Source of the DNA: Serinicoccus marinus DSM 15273
Lineage (GTDB): Bacteria; Actinomycetota; Actinomycetes; Actinomycetales; Dermatophilaceae
DNA length: 64,000 nucleotides
Reading direction: 5' to 3'
Assembly: GCF_008386315.1 (NCBI RefSeq)
Contig: NZ_CP043808.1
Coordinates: forward strand, 1,364,001 to 1,428,000
The position numbers and the translations under genes were made by a program. Each line of letters begins with the position of its first letter. Within the stretch, counting starts at the first letter, position 1. The notes beneath the pieces were generated by a model that searched no databases, was not told where the DNA came from, and saw only the letters and a program-made list of their open reading frames with translations. Below, in pieces: positions 1 through 9,220 of the stretch.

Positions 1-1
1 G

Positions 2-1316
2 CTGGCTGGTCTGGCTGACTCCCTCGACCGCTCCACGACGGCGCTCGCGTCGCCGGCTCTGCTCCAGGAGAGCGAGCTGGGCGACGTGCTGGGCGCGCTG
101 GACGGGGTGGCGGCTCGGACGCACGCGTTGCTCGTCGCGGTGGCGCGCGAAGGGCTGGCGCGAGGGTTGCACCAGGAGGCCGGGTTCTCCGACGTCGACT
201 GGGTCCGGCTGGTATGCCCGGGGCTCGCCTCGCGCACCGCGATCGAGATCGCGATGGTCGCCCGTGCCGCGCAGCAGCGGGTCCACGCCCTCTGGGGGAC
301 GCCGTCCAGGACTCGACCGTGCCGGTGCACCGCGCCGCCCAGATCCTGCGGGCACTCACGAGGATCCGGCCCGCGCTCGGGAGAGCGAGTATGCCGAGGC
401 GACTGAGCTCCTGACCGCGGCCGCGGCGCGTGAGGAGTTCGACGAGCGGGACCTGGGCAGGATCACGTCCAAGCTCGTGGCGACGTGCCTGTCCGAGAAG
501 GAGCAGGTGGCGCGCGCCCAGGCGCGCCACGAGCTGCGTGACGTGCACGAGTCGTCGCTGGCCGACGGGTCGCTGCGCCGGTTCGTGCTGACTGTGGGCA
601 GCGACGCCGACTACGAGGCCATCAAGGCTGTGCTGATGTCGCCGCTGGCTGCACCGGCGCCTCGCCCCGATGCGACCACGGACGCGATCACCGAGTTGAG
701 CACGGATGCCGGGGGCGAGGCCGGCCCTGCCACCACCGGCGGTGGGGCTGCTGAGGCCGTCCACGCCACCACTGGCGGCGGACCCACGGTGGCCGGGCTG
801 GACCTGCGCACCGCGGGTCAACGGCGCTACGACGCGTTCATGACGGTCTTCCGCCGTGGCGTGGCGGGCACGCAGGGTCAGCCCACCACCCCGAAGGCGC
901 AGGTCATGGTGACCATCGGGCTGCAGGAGCTGCGCGGTGCCCTGGGTGGGACCGGGCGCACGGTGCACGAGGGCACGGTGCCGGCCCACGAGGTGCGTCA
1001 GCTGGCGTGCGAGGCCGACGTCATCCCGGCCGTGCTGGGCGAGGCGGGGCAGATCCTCGACCTCGGGCGGGCCAAGAGGCTGGTCACCCCGGGTCAGCGA
1101 CGGGCGCTGGCGCACCGGGACGGCGGATGCACCTTCCCCGGGTGTCACGTGCCCGCGACCTGGTGCGATGCGCACCACGTCGTGCACTGGGCCCGCGGTG
1201 GCCGCTCGGACCTGGGCAACTACGCGTTGCTCTGTCCTCGGCACCACACCTGGCTGCACCAGCACGACGCGACCGCCGACGTCGACGAGACCGGTGTGCG
1301 GTGGCGGCTGCGATGA
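2..1316 (+). pseudogene. DUF222/HNH endonuclease-domain protein (13E12 type), 5'-partial and frameshifted
   Basis: The reading frame is already open at the left edge, so the true start lies upstream. The N-terminal part is an alpha-helical DUF222-like region. The C-terminus has an HNH module: GGCTFPGCHVPATWCDAHH, then HWARGG, then LCPRHHTWLH, with cysteine pairs around the core histidines. These mobile 13E12-type genes are common and multicopy in actinomycetes. Their role is usually unknown; DNA cleavage is inferred from the HNH motif. The protein is read in three frames. The switches fall in a five-G run at 294-298 and at GGG 379-381, and adding one G at each restores a continuous frame. Either this is a pseudogene or the consensus dropped two bases. 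Confidence 0.8.
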
Positions 1317-1642
1317 CCCCGCCCCCGCACCCGGCCCGGGCGGGCCGGGCTGTCGGGCTGTGCGTCGGGACTCCGGGGCGCACGAGGAAGTGTCGTCGCC
1401 GGCCACAGCAAGGATCCCCGGGCTGACGAGGGCTCAGCCGATGGGGTCGGTCGTGGCAGCCGCAGGACCGGTGATCTCTGGAAGGTCCGGCAGGGACTCC
1501 CGCGTCGTCCCTCGAAGCATGACTGGTCCATCCCAGATGTCTGGGATGGCGGTGCCCGCCTCAGCACTGCCAGGGTCGTCGTCACGCCCGACGATGCCGG
1601 GCGGCAGGCGGCAGGGACCTACCGACACCCAGGAGATCGATC
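1317..1642. other. intergenic, no gene seen
   Basis: No open frame here has a convincing start, ribosome binding site or protein-like composition. The stretch separates the HNH gene from the lipoprotein gene. It ends with a good Shine-Dalgarno (AGGAGA, 1631-1636) for the latter and presumably carries its promoter. Confidence 0.5.
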
Positions 1643-2440
1643 GTGAACCCAGGAACGAGGCGACGAGAGGGCCGAAGCGACCTTCGACCCTGCCGAGGAA
1701 CCCGCCGGACAGGTCGTTCGTCGGTCGCCTGGGTGGCAATGGTCGCGGGTGTTGCGGTGCTGTCGGCCTGCTCCGGCAGCGGCGCTGACTCGGCGACGGA
1801 CGACGGAACCAGTCAGGCGACCGAACAAGAGGACGCCGCAGCGCAGGAGGCCGACGAAGCGGGCGCAGGTAGTGAGGAGGAGGGCACCCAGGAGCGGGAC
1901 AGCCAGGAGGAGGGCACCCAGGAGCAGGACAGCCAGGAGGGGGACGCCCAGGAGTCGTCGGAGGACACCGAGGCAGACCCGTCCGGCGGGATGGAGCCTG
2001 CGGGGGCAGACCCGGGTGAGGAGTCCCTCGAGGTGCTGCTGGCCGACGCGCAGGCTCTCTGTGACGCCTTGGACGAGCAGGAGCTACGCCCGGTGGTGGA
2101 CGACTTCGTCGAGCTGCGCGCCGACGAGGTGACCGAGGTCGACAGCCTGTGCTCTCTGCGCGACGAGCGTTTCGAGGTGGCACGCGTCTGGGTCCAGGCG
2201 GACTGGAGCGAGCGGGAGTTCCTTCAGAGCATGGCCGCGGACCCCTACGAGCCCTGCGAGATCTCCGGACGCCCAGCCGTCTGCCAGAGCCACGAGGGGG
2301 ACCCGGAGCTGGCCAACGGCTGGCCACGCGTCGCCATCCAGGTCGGGAGCATGGGTGTCGAGACCCAGGCGGCCGACCCGGCGGTGGCCCGAGAGCTCGC
2401 CGCGACGGTGCTCGACGACGTGCTGGCGCAGCCGGAGTAG
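1643..2440 (+). CDS. putative secreted lipoprotein with acidic repeat linker
   Basis: A 265-residue protein starting at GTG 1643, seven bases after AGGAGA. A basic N-terminus and hydrophobic segment end in the lipobox LSAC at about residues 40-43, so it should be lipid-anchored on the outer face of the membrane. A very acidic Gln/Glu/Ser/Thr linker follows, containing short repeats of the form QEEGTQERDS. The C-terminal globular part (about residue 130 onward) has four cysteines (LCDAL, SLCSL, EPCEI, VCQSH), possibly two disulphides. The layout resembles DUF3558-type actinobacterial lipoproteins, but I cannot assign the family with confidence. Function unknown. Confidence 0.75.
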   Translation: MNPGTRRREGRSDLRPCRGTRRTGRSSVAWVAMVAGVAVLSACSGSGADSATDDGTSQATEQEDAAAQEADEAGAGSEEEGTQERDSQEEGTQEQDSQEGDAQESSEDTEADPSGGMEPAGADPGEESLEVLLADAQALCDALDEQELRPVVDDFVELRADEVTEVDSLCSLRDERFEVARVWVQADWSEREFLQSMAADPYEPCEISGRPAVCQSHEGDPELANGWPRVAIQVGSMGVETQAADPAVARELAATVLDDVLAQPE

Positions 2441-2458
2441 CCCCACTAGCCTGGAGCG

Positions 2459-3607
2459 ATGGCGCGCAGACGGCGAGCGACGCTGGAGCGGTCCCGGCGA
2501 CAGGTGGCTGGCCTCGCCGAAGACGGTCTGCGGTGGGGGGACTTCGCCGCCGCCGCGCAGGAGGTCATCGACGGCATCGTCCCGCACGACGCCGCCGTGC
2601 TCGCGTTGGTCGACCCGGTGTCCGGCATCCTCACCGACACCTTTCGCACGGGGCTGGACGACTCGCTGGACGAGCTCTTCATCAGGCTCGAGCTCACCCA
2701 CCCCGACCCCATCACCATGACGACCCTGACCGGTCGCCCGGACGGCGTGGGCATCCTCGCCGACCACATCCCTGCGGGTCTGCACAGCACCCCCGGTGCG
2801 GGAGCTGCTGGCCCCCCACTTCGACCTCGAGCACGAGATGCGTTCGGTGGTGCGGTCCGGCGGCAGCATGGTGGCCGCGTGCGGGCTCTACCGCGCACCT
2901 CACCGACCCGGGTTCACCGCCGATGAGGCAGCCACGCTGAGTGCGCTCGAGGACCTGCTGGCGCCGGAGTGCGTGCGTCGGCTGCCGCCGCTGCTGGTGT
3001 CGCGGGTGTTGCGCGCGCGGCACCGGGCGTCGAGGAGGCCCAGGCCTCGGTGCTCGTGGTGGAAGCGGAGGGTCGGGCGAGCGGGACCACCGCGACGGCA
3101 CAGGCATACCTCGACCAGCTGGGAGGGGGACCCGGCGGAACGCTGCCCGCACCCGTGCGGATGGTCGCCGAGGCCTCTCGCCTGCGTCAGGCCGGTCACA
3201 TGGTCTCGCCCTTCGTCCGCGCCCGCACCCGTACCGGCCGGTGGCTGATGCTCCGAGCGGCGCCGCTGAGCGGTGACCCGGGCTCGGACCGGACGGTGGT
3301 CACGGTCGAGCCCGCGAGCGCCGAGCACACCATGGAGCTGGACCTCGACCTGTATGACGTGACTCCCCGGGAGCGGATGGTGGTGCGCGAGGTGGTCGCG
3401 GGGGCTGGGACGACGGCCATCGCCCATCGCCTGGCCATCAGCGCCTACACCGTCCAGGATCACCTCAAGTCGGTTTTCAGAAAGGTAGGGGTCCGCAGCC
3501 GGCGTGAGCTCGTCCACGTGCTCACCCACCCTGGTGCGCAGGGTCCGGTAATCGGCCTCGGCCTCGGTGCCACTGTCCGGAAGGAGATGCTGCGAGCCAG
3601 GACGTAG
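2459..3607 (+). pseudogene. LuxR-family regulator with N-terminal sensory region, frameshifted twice
   Basis: The C-terminus is a clear GerE/LuxR helix-turn-helix: TPRERMVVREVVAG, then the recognition segment ISAYTVQDHLKSVFRKVGV. The N-terminal 250 residues look like a GAF-type sensory domain. The frame shifts near the five-C run at 2790-2794 (one C too many) and shifts back near 3005-3020. The two changes compensate, so the original frame resumes and the DNA-binding domain is intact. If the shifts are consensus errors, the product is a transcription factor of about 382 residues. It starts 18 bases after the lipoprotein gene, and the two could be co-transcribed. Confidence 0.75.
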
Positions 3608-3617
3608 ATTGAGGTTC

Positions 3618-3842
3618 ATGACCCATGATTCCGACCAGGGCGGCACCGTCTCCGAGGGTGGCTCCGGCTCCCTCAACGAGGAGACTATCCGCGGGGGCGC
3701 CGACGCCGTCCCCGAGACCCCGGACACCAACGACACCGGCCCCGACGACGCCACGGCTGAGGACAAGCACGGCGACGAGGCGGAGGGCGATGCGACGGCC
3801 GCTCACGGTCGACAGAGCACCGTCGAGGACCGCGGGCGCTGA
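3618..3842 (+). CDS. small acidic hypothetical protein
   Basis: A 74-residue, strongly acidic, hydrophilic protein beginning MTHDSDQGG. The ATG at 3618 is preceded by GAGG at 3611-3614. It is rich in Asp, Glu, Gly and Thr, lacks a hydrophobic core and is probably intrinsically disordered. I do not recognise a family. Confidence 0.5.
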   Translation: MTHDSDQGGTVSEGGSGSLNEETIRGGADAVPETPDTNDTGPDDATAEDKHGDEAEGDATAAHGRQSTVEDRGR

Positions 3843-3905
3843 CCCGGACCTGACGGCCAGGACGACCCACGCCTCACCACCCGCACCTGAGGACCAGGAC
3901 CTGGC

Positions 3906-4248
3906 ATGAGCCGCATCTTCAGCGTCAGGGTCGCCTCGGTCTACCCGCACTACGTGACCAAGGCCGAGCGCAAGGGGCGGACCGAGGCCGAGGTGCGCGA
4001 GGTATTCGGGTGGTTGACCGGGTTCGATGACGCCGAGCTGAGCCGGCACCTGGCCGATGGGACGACCTTCGAGGACTTCTTCGCCGCCGCGGACCTCAAC
4101 CCGCGCGTGGACCAGATCACCGGCTCGGTGTGCGGTGTCAAGGTCCACGAGGTCGAGGACCCGGTTGATGGGGCAGATCAGCTACCTGGACAAGTTCGTC
4201 GACGAGCTGGCCAAGGGACGCCCGATGATCAAGGTGCTGAGGTCCTGA
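3906..4248 (+). pseudogene. DUF2200-family protein, single frameshift
   Basis: The sequence follows the DUF2200 family over its whole length: FSVRVASVYPHYVTKAERKG, WLTGFDDAEL, TTFEDFF, then VCGVKVHEVEDP and, in another frame, ISYLDKFVDELAKGRPM. One surplus G near 4163 causes the shift. Removing it gives a 113-residue protein, the usual family length. The family has no established biochemical function. An error in the consensus is as likely as true inactivation. Confidence 0.8.
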
Positions 4249-4294
4249 CGTCGACGCCCCGTCCTGCTCCGGGCGAGCCAGGGACGGGATCCGA

Positions 4295-4327
4295 GCGCCA
4301 GGTGGTCCTGAGATGGTCGCCTGGCGC
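4295..4327. terminator. hairpin between convergent genes
   Basis: A perfect 8-bp inverted repeat (GCGCCAGG and its complement) with a 17-base loop lies between the DUF2200 gene and the leftward ohr gene. It is placed to act as a two-way terminator. There is no U-tract, as is usual in high-GC actinomycetes. Confidence 0.4.
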
Positions 4328-4350
4328 CCGGGACGGCATACCTGTGTCTG

Positions 4351-4767
4351 TCAGGCGACGGTGAGGGTGACCTCGATGTTGCCGCGGGTGGCGTTGGAGT
4401 AGGGGCACACCTGGTGCGCCTGCTCGACGAGCTTCTCGGCATCGGCGCGCTCGACGTGGGGGAGCGTCACCTCCAGACCGACGGCAAGGCCGAAGCCGCC
4501 CTCCCCGTTGGGGCCGATCGCGACATCGGCGACCACCTCGGAGTCGGTCACGTCGGCGCCGGAGCGCTTCGCGACGCCGCGCAGCGCGGAGTGGAAGCAC
4601 GCGGCATACCCGGCGGCGAAGAGCTGCTCGGGGTTGGTCGCGCCGCCCGGGCCGCCCATCTCCTTCGGGCCGCGGACGTCGGCGGCGAGGATGCCGTCGC
4701 TGGACTCGATGCGGCCGTTGCGGCCGTCTCCGGTGGCGAGGGCGGTGGCGGTGTAGAGAGTGTCCAT
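4351..4767 (-). CDS. ohr: organic hydroperoxide resistance protein (Ohr/OsmC family)
   Basis: Ohr is a cytoplasmic thiol peroxidase that reduces organic hydroperoxides using a reactive cysteine pair. Both cysteines are visible: Cys57 in YAACFHSAL and Cys121 in HQVCPYSNATRGN. The length of 138 residues is typical. I chose ATG 4767 because the protein then starts MDTLYTATA, as in the family. The gene is divergent from a MarR-type gene, the standard ohr/ohrR arrangement, with an inverted repeat between the two starts. Confidence 0.93.
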   Translation of the reverse strand: MDTLYTATALATGDGRNGRIESSDGILAADVRGPKEMGGPGGATNPEQLFAAGYAACFHSALRGVAKRSGADVTDSEVVADVAIGPNGEGGFGLAVGLEVTLPHVERADAEKLVEQAHQVCPYSNATRGNIEVTLTVA

Positions 4768-4781
4768 GTGCGCAACTCTAT

Positions 4782-4804
4782 TTTGCGCAATCGAATGGCG
4801 CAAA
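4782..4804. promoter_or_regulatory. likely OhrR operator in the ohr/ohrR divergent promoter
   Basis: TTTGCGC and its exact complement are separated by nine bases. A further GCGCAA copy lies at 4770-4775, giving three copies of the half-site in 35 bp. The position between two divergent starts suits a MarR-family repressor that controls both genes. Confidence 0.6.
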
Positions 4805-4820
4805 CGGGTATGCTGGGCGT

Positions 4821-5276
4821 ATGGACGGCTACCCCCAACTCGCGCTCGACCAGCAGCTCTGCCTGCCGCTCTACGCCGCCTCCCGCGCCGTCACCCGGAG
4901 ATATGCCGAGCTGCTCGCCGAGGTCGGTCTGACCTACCCGCAGTACCTCACGCTCCTGGCCCTCTGGGACGCGCAGGAGCCGCCGAGCGTGCGCGAGCTC
5001 GGCAGCCGGCTGCACCTGGACTCCGGCACGCTCACCCCGCTGCTCAAGCGGATGGAGACCGCGGGCCTCGTCCGGCGGGTGCGCGACGAGCGCGACGAGC
5101 GGCGGGTCCTGGTCTCGGTGACCGACCGCGGCTGGTCGCTGCGCGACGACGTCGCCGACGTGCCGGAGCGGCTCGCCGGGGGCATGGGCATGAGCGAGGC
5201 GCAGCGCCGTGACCTGCGGTCGTTGCTGGACCAGGTGATCGAGTCGCTGGAGGGTGGGCGGCCGGAGGCCAGCTGA
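4821..5276 (+). CDS. ohrR: MarR-family peroxide-sensing repressor OhrR
   Basis: A 151-residue winged-helix protein. The redox cysteine of the OhrR family is Cys14 in DQQLCLPLYAASRAV, followed by the conserved YPQYLTLLALW. The recognition region SVRELGSRLHLDSGTLTPLL and the wing RDERDERRVLVSVT are both present. On peroxide oxidation, OhrR proteins leave DNA and release ohr, the divergent neighbour. No second cysteine follows Cys14, which suggests the one-cysteine type that pairs with a small thiol. Confidence 0.92.
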   Translation: MDGYPQLALDQQLCLPLYAASRAVTRRYAELLAEVGLTYPQYLTLLALWDAQEPPSVRELGSRLHLDSGTLTPLLKRMETAGLVRRVRDERDERRVLVSVTDRGWSLRDDVADVPERLAGGMGMSEAQRRDLRSLLDQVIESLEGGRPEAS

Positions 5277-5336
5277 GCCGCGAGCGGGGACGGGTGGAGG
5301 AGCGGTAGCTGGCAAGACTAACCCGGGTCGGCCGGG

Positions 5337-5932
5337 TCAGGCGACGATCTCTGTCGTGTCCTCGAGAGCCGTGTCGTCGAAGGCCGGGTGCCGGCTGCCG
5401 ACGTCCCGGGCCACGGCCAGGTGACCGCCGAGGTATGCCGCCACGCCGGACGCCCCGGCACCACCGAGTGCGAGCAGGGCGCCGAGCCGGTGGTGACCGC
5501 TGCGCCGCGCGAGCCAGGACGCGGCATACGCGCTGGCGGCGAGGCCGTTGCCGGTTGCGTGCACCAGGCCGACCCGCTTGTCGCGGGGACCGGTCTCCGA
5601 CCACTCCGCCCAGCCGGACCACGCCGTCGGTCCGGCGGTGAGGAGCCCCAGGCCCACCAGCCGCTGCGCCGCCGGTGCGGAGCCGGGCCCGCCGACGACG
5701 TCCAGGACGGTCGCCGAGGTCCACGACCCCATGGTGATGTCGGTGAGCAGCGGGTGCAGGGCGTGGCGCCGAGCCACTCGCCGCGCAGCACCCAGCCGGT
5801 GGTGCCGGACCCGAAGAGGGAGGTGATGGTCGGCTCGACGGCGCTCACCGCGCCGTCCAGCGCCTCGGTCTGTTCCAGGCGCCGGGTCCAGCGGACGACG
5901 GCGGGGACGGGCTGGGACTGGGTCTGCTCCAT
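5337..5932 (-). pseudogene. DUF2231 membrane protein, frameshifted
   Basis: The N-terminal part (MEQTQSQPVPAVVRWTRRLE, then GEWLG) and the C-terminal part (ALHPLLTDITMGSWTSATVL, then GLLTAGPTAWSGWAEW) match the order of DUF2231 proteins, small integral membrane proteins of unknown function. The two parts are in different frames. The join is at about 5765-5770, where two surplus or one missing base would restore one protein of about 198 residues. Four hydrophobic segments are visible in the second part. Confidence 0.75.
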
Positions 5933-6015
5933 CGCTCCATGGTGCGCCCGCACGTGCGGGCCCGCACCTCGAGGCGGAGGGTGTGCCGCCGCGGGCACCG
6001 GCCCGGAAGCGAGGC

Positions 6016-7197
6016 TCAGGGGACGAGGCGCCCCCGGAGCAGCGCGCGGAAGTAGAGGAGGGGCTCGACGTAGCGGTCGAAGAGCCACAGCGCGCGGCGC
6101 GGGACGCTCAGGTCGACCAGACGTGTCGTCGGTGCCTGCGTGCCGGTCCGGTCGAACTCGGCGAGCAGCAGCCGGCGCCGGTCGAGCGTGACGGGGACGA
6201 TGGTGTAGCCGTCGTAGCGACGCAGCGGCTGTCCCAGCCGGCTGCGGGCGATGTTGTCGGCCAGCACCTCCACCTGTCGGCGCAGCGCGCCCCCGGACGG
6301 CCGGGTGTCGAGCGCCGCGGCGTCGCCCAGGCTCCAGACGCGTGGTGCCGAGCGGTGGGCCATGGTCTCGGGGTCGACGTCGATCTGCCCGGACGCTTCC
6401 TCTCGGGCAAGCGGCGCGAGCCACCCCTGGCCCCGGTAGGGCGGCACCACGAAGGCGCGGTCGACCTCGTCGAGCACCGTGGGGGTCGGCCCGTCCACCG
6501 TCACCGTCCCTTGCCCGTGGTCGACCGAGGTCACCGTGCTCTCGCGGTGCACGCTGACCTCCAGCTCGCCGAGCTGTGCGTCCAACCGGTCGTCCGCGAA
6601 CGGCAACCCCAGGACCCCGGTGAACGGCGTCACGAGGTGCACGTCGAGGTCGTTCAGCACGCCGCGCCGGCGCCACTCGTCGCACGCCAGGAAGAACGGC
6701 TTGAGCGCCGTTCCGCCGCAGGGGGAGGGCTCGGGCGGGAGGGTGAAGACGACCCGGCCCCTCGACATACCCTCGACGGCCTCCCACACGGCCGGCGCCT
6801 GCGACTCCAGGTGGGCGGTCAGCGACCAGCCGGCCGTCATCGCCTCCGCCAGCCCGGGTACGGCGTCGAGGTTCTCCTCCATGCCAGGGGCCAGCACCAA
6901 GTCGCCGTAACCCACCCGAGCACCGCCGGACAGCTCGACCTCACGCTCGTCGGTGTGCACGGCCACCGCGCTGTCGCGGATCCAGACGCAACCCGCCGGG
7001 ATGACCGAGGCGGTGCTGCGCGTCAGCTCGCTCATCGTGGCCTGCCCGCCGGCGACGTAGTTGAGCAGCGGGCGAAACAGGTGCGGCCGGTCCGGCGAGA
7101 CGATGGCGACGTCCTTCGCGCCGACCCGCAGCAGCCGCGCCGCCAGGGAGACGCCGGCGTTGCCGGCTCCGACGACGACGACATCGTGGCGTGCCAT
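6016..7197 (-). CDS. FAD-dependent pyridine nucleotide-disulphide oxidoreductase, sulphide:quinone reductase-like
   Basis: A 393-residue flavoprotein. The N-terminal Rossmann motif VVVVGAGNAGVSLAARLL binds FAD. The second flavin motif is VWSLGDAAALDTRPSGGALR near residue 300. The sequence around HLFRPLLNYVAGGQ and the Pro-Cys-Gly stretch (PSPCGGTALKPFF) resemble SQR-like and FCSD-like enzymes. The paired cysteines needed for sulphide oxidation are not clearly all present, so the substrate could be another reductant feeding quinone. The gene appears to be monocistronic. Confidence 0.8.
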   Translation of the reverse strand: MARHDVVVVGAGNAGVSLAARLLRVGAKDVAIVSPDRPHLFRPLLNYVAGGQATMSELTRSTASVIPAGCVWIRDSAVAVHTDEREVELSGGARVGYGDLVLAPGMEENLDAVPGLAEAMTAGWSLTAHLESQAPAVWEAVEGMSRGRVVFTLPPEPSPCGGTALKPFFLACDEWRRRGVLNDLDVHLVTPFTGVLGLPFADDRLDAQLGELEVSVHRESTVTSVDHGQGTVTVDGPTPTVLDEVDRAFVVPPYRGQGWLAPLAREEASGQIDVDPETMAHRSAPRVWSLGDAAALDTRPSGGALRRQVEVLADNIARSRLGQPLRRYDGYTIVPVTLDRRRLLLAEFDRTGTQAPTTRLVDLSVPRRALWLFDRYVEPLLYFRALLRGRLVP

Positions 7198-7232
7198 GGT
7201 GCTCCCCTCGGTCGGTGCTTCGTCTCGTCAGA

Positions 7233-7658
7233 CTATCCGCGGCGCGGGTGGCCCGAGACCGCGACGAGCCTGCGCAGCGCCCACCGCGCGACCGGGCGGT
7301 AGAGCAGGACGACCGGCAACGGCCCCTGCAGCACGAGCCCGGCGTGGGTGTCCTCCGGGGATGCGTCGAGGGTGTGGAGCAGCTGCAGGGTGACGCCCAG
7401 CGCGCGGACCTCCCAGGACCAACGCCGGGCCGCCTCGTCGACGGCCTTGACCACGAAGTGCGCCCGCACCCCCACGGGTCCGAGCACCACCCCGGTCAGC
7501 CCGGGGTGCAGCCGCCTGTCCACACCGCTCGCCTCGATCTCGACGGCGCGCAGGTGCGGCGCCCAGGAGGACCACCGGTCGGGGTCGGCATACCGCTCCC
7601 ACGCCTCGTCGACCGGCAGCGGCCCGCTGGCGTGGATCCAGCGCTGTGCGTCAGGCAC
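7233..7658 (-). CDS. SRPBCC (START-like) family protein
   Basis: A helix-grip protein of about 141 residues, with WIHASGPLPVDEAWERYADP at the N-terminus and HAGLVLQGPLPVVLLYRPV near the C-terminus. Such proteins bind hydrophobic ligands or act as cyclases; the substrate is not predictable here. I chose GTG 7658 because it overlaps the stop of the upstream DCC gene by eight bases, which suggests translational coupling. An earlier start at 7709 would add a proline-rich, unlikely leader. Confidence 0.75.
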   Translation of the reverse strand: MPDAQRWIHASGPLPVDEAWERYADPDRWSSWAPHLRAVEIEASGVDRRLHPGLTGVVLGPVGVRAHFVVKAVDEAARRWSWEVRALGVTLQLLHTLDASPEDTHAGLVLQGPLPVVLLYRPVARWALRRLVAVSGHPRRG

Positions 7659-8049
7659 CCGACGACGGGGGCAGGGCGCAGGCGGCGGTGCCACCGGGCA
7701 GCCGACCACGGTTCGCGGCGACCAGCCGGTATACCGCTGCCCCCGGGACCTCCATGACGCGCGAGTCGAGCGCGGCGCCGATCAGCCGCCACGGCTGCGG
7801 CGAGCGCAGCAGGACCTGCGCCCACGCGTGGTGGCCGTAGGCGATCGTGCCGTCCTCGAGCACCACCGGCATCTCCAGGCCGGCACGGTCCTCGTCGACC
7901 CCGAGAGCCGCCAGGTCGTGGGACTGCAACGAGGACACCTCGACCTGCGCCCCGAGCCGCGGGATCCACCCGGCGGCGCGGGTGCAGAAGCCGCAGTCGG
8001 CGTCGTAGAGGACGAGGGCGACGGCTCGGGTGGCGCTGGCGGCGGTCAT
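7651..8049 (-). CDS. DCC-family thiol-disulphide oxidoreductase-like protein (DUF393)
   Basis: The signature YDADCGFCTRAAGWI, with the Asp-Cys-Cys pattern that names the family, lies near the N-terminus. Downstream are VSSLQSHDLAALG, GTIAYGHHAWAQVL and an Arg-rich C-terminal segment. At 132 residues it is the usual length. The fold resembles thioredoxin, and a redox role is assumed rather than shown. It forms a two-gene unit with the SRPBCC gene. Confidence 0.85.
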   Translation of the reverse strand: MTAASATRAVALVLYDADCGFCTRAAGWIPRLGAQVEVSSLQSHDLAALGVDEDRAGLEMPVVLEDGTIAYGHHAWAQVLLRSPQPWRLIGAALDSRVMEVPGAAVYRLVAANRGRLPGGTAACALPPSSGA

Positions 8050-8106
8050 GGATGCAGTCTCTCGCAGGGCACCTGCAGGTGCGAGCGCGAGCGGAGGTGG
8101 GCTCTG

Positions 8107-8349
8107 GTGATCCTGCGTCTCCGGTCGTTGATCGTCATCGCGCTGGTGCTCGCGATCTGGCTCCTGGGCACCGGTCGACGCGGCCAGCGGCAGACGGTCA
8201 CCTACGGCCCTCCCCCGACCACCACCCGGCACGACGAGGCGACGGCAGCGGCCCGCGAGCAGCTCCCGGACGACACCGACCTGCCCGTGGACCTGCTGAC
8301 GTCGCTGAGGCGAGCGCGACCGAAGGACGTCGGCGGCGGGGGAGGGTGA
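8107..8349 (+). CDS. possible small single-pass membrane protein
   Basis: An 80-residue frame from GTG 8107, about six bases after GGAGGTGGG. It has an N-terminal hydrophobic helix (SLIVIALVLAIWLLG) and a polar tail. Its last 150 bases overlap, tail to tail, the C-terminal extension of the leftward EamA gene, so at most one of the two overlapping ends is likely to be real. The good ribosome binding site supports it. Confidence 0.4.
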   Translation: MILRLRSLIVIALVLAIWLLGTGRRGQRQTVTYGPPPTTTRHDEATAAAREQLPDDTDLPVDLLTSLRRARPKDVGGGGG

Positions 8350-9220
8350 GGGACCTGGCGTCGGCCCCCTGCATGAGGAGCCCCAGGAGCAGCACGACGA
8401 GACCGGCCGCGCCGGTGAACCCCAGGTGCTCGTCGAGCACCGCGATCCCGAGGGCCGTGGCGACCAGTGGCTCGGCCAGCATGAGGGTCGCGACCGAGGC
8501 GGTGGGCAGGGTGGCCAGCCCGCGGGCGAAGAGCACATACCCCGTGGTCGTCGTCACCAGCCCGAGGTAGAGCGCCAGGCCCATCCCCCGGGCGCTGGCC
8601 AGCCAGTCGGTCGGCAGGGCCAGCAGGACGGGCACCAGCAGCGCACCCCCGAGCCCGAAGGCTCCCGCCATCACCGTGACGGGGGCGTGCCCCTCGCGAA
8701 GCTGCTGCTTGGCGAGCACCGTGTAGCCGGCGTAGGCGGCCGCGGCGGTCAGGGCGGCGGCGACGCCGGTCACGGAGAAGGCGGCGGACGACTCGCCCCC
8801 ACCCACGAGCAGCACGAGCCCCGACACGCAGACGCCGGTCGCGACCAGCCACGCCCTCGTGGGACGCTCGCCCAGCAGCACCAGCGCCAGCACGCCCGCG
8901 AGCACAGGTCCGGTCCCGATCGTCACCAGCGTGCCGACAGCCACGCCGGTCTGCCCCACCGCGACGAAGAAGCACAGCTGGTATGCCGCGGTGCACACCC
9001 CGGCGACCAGCCCGGCACGGGTGCGCCACAGCGCCAGCACGTCGCCGAACCTCGCCCCCATGAGGGGTAGCAGGGCGAGCAGGCCGAGGCCGCCCACGAC
9101 CAGCCGAGCGGCCCCGACCGCGAGCGGCGTCGTGCCCGCGGGTCCGAGGGCCTGTGCCGTCCCCGTGGTGCCGAACAGGGCTGCGGCCAGGAGGACCGCC
9201 AGCGGCCCGGCCGTCCTCAT
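8198..9220 (-). CDS. EamA/DMT-family transporter
   Basis: An integral membrane protein with about ten hydrophobic helices arranged as two EamA repeats, including GTTGTAQALGP near the N-terminus and VATLMLAEPLVATALG in the second repeat. Members export amino acids or other metabolites. The last 50 residues are basic, low-complexity and unlike the family, so the biological C-terminus may lie near 8350. ATG 9220 overlaps the TetR stop codon by four bases (ATGA), so regulator and exporter are co-translated. Confidence 0.88.
   Translation of the reverse strand: MRTAGPLAVLLAAALFGTTGTAQALGPAGTTPLAVGAARLVVGGLGLLALLPLMGARFGDVLALWRTRAGLVAGVCTAAYQLCFFVAVGQTGVAVGTLVTIGTGPVLAGVLALVLLGERPTRAWLVATGVCVSGLVLLVGGGESSAAFSVTGVAAALTAAAAYAGYTVLAKQQLREGHAPVTVMAGAFGLGGALLVPVLLALPTDWLASARGMGLALYLGLVTTTTGYVLFARGLATLPTASVATLMLAEPLVATALGIAVLDEHLGFTGAAGLVVLLLGLLMQGADARSLTLPRRRRPSVALASATSAGPRAGRCRPGAARGPLPSPRRAGWWSGEGRR

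Noticed and set aside
264-1316. HNH gene starting at ATG 264
   Set aside because: The first 40 codons of that frame are Arg/Gly/Pro-rich shadow sequence; the real N-terminus is in other frames upstream.
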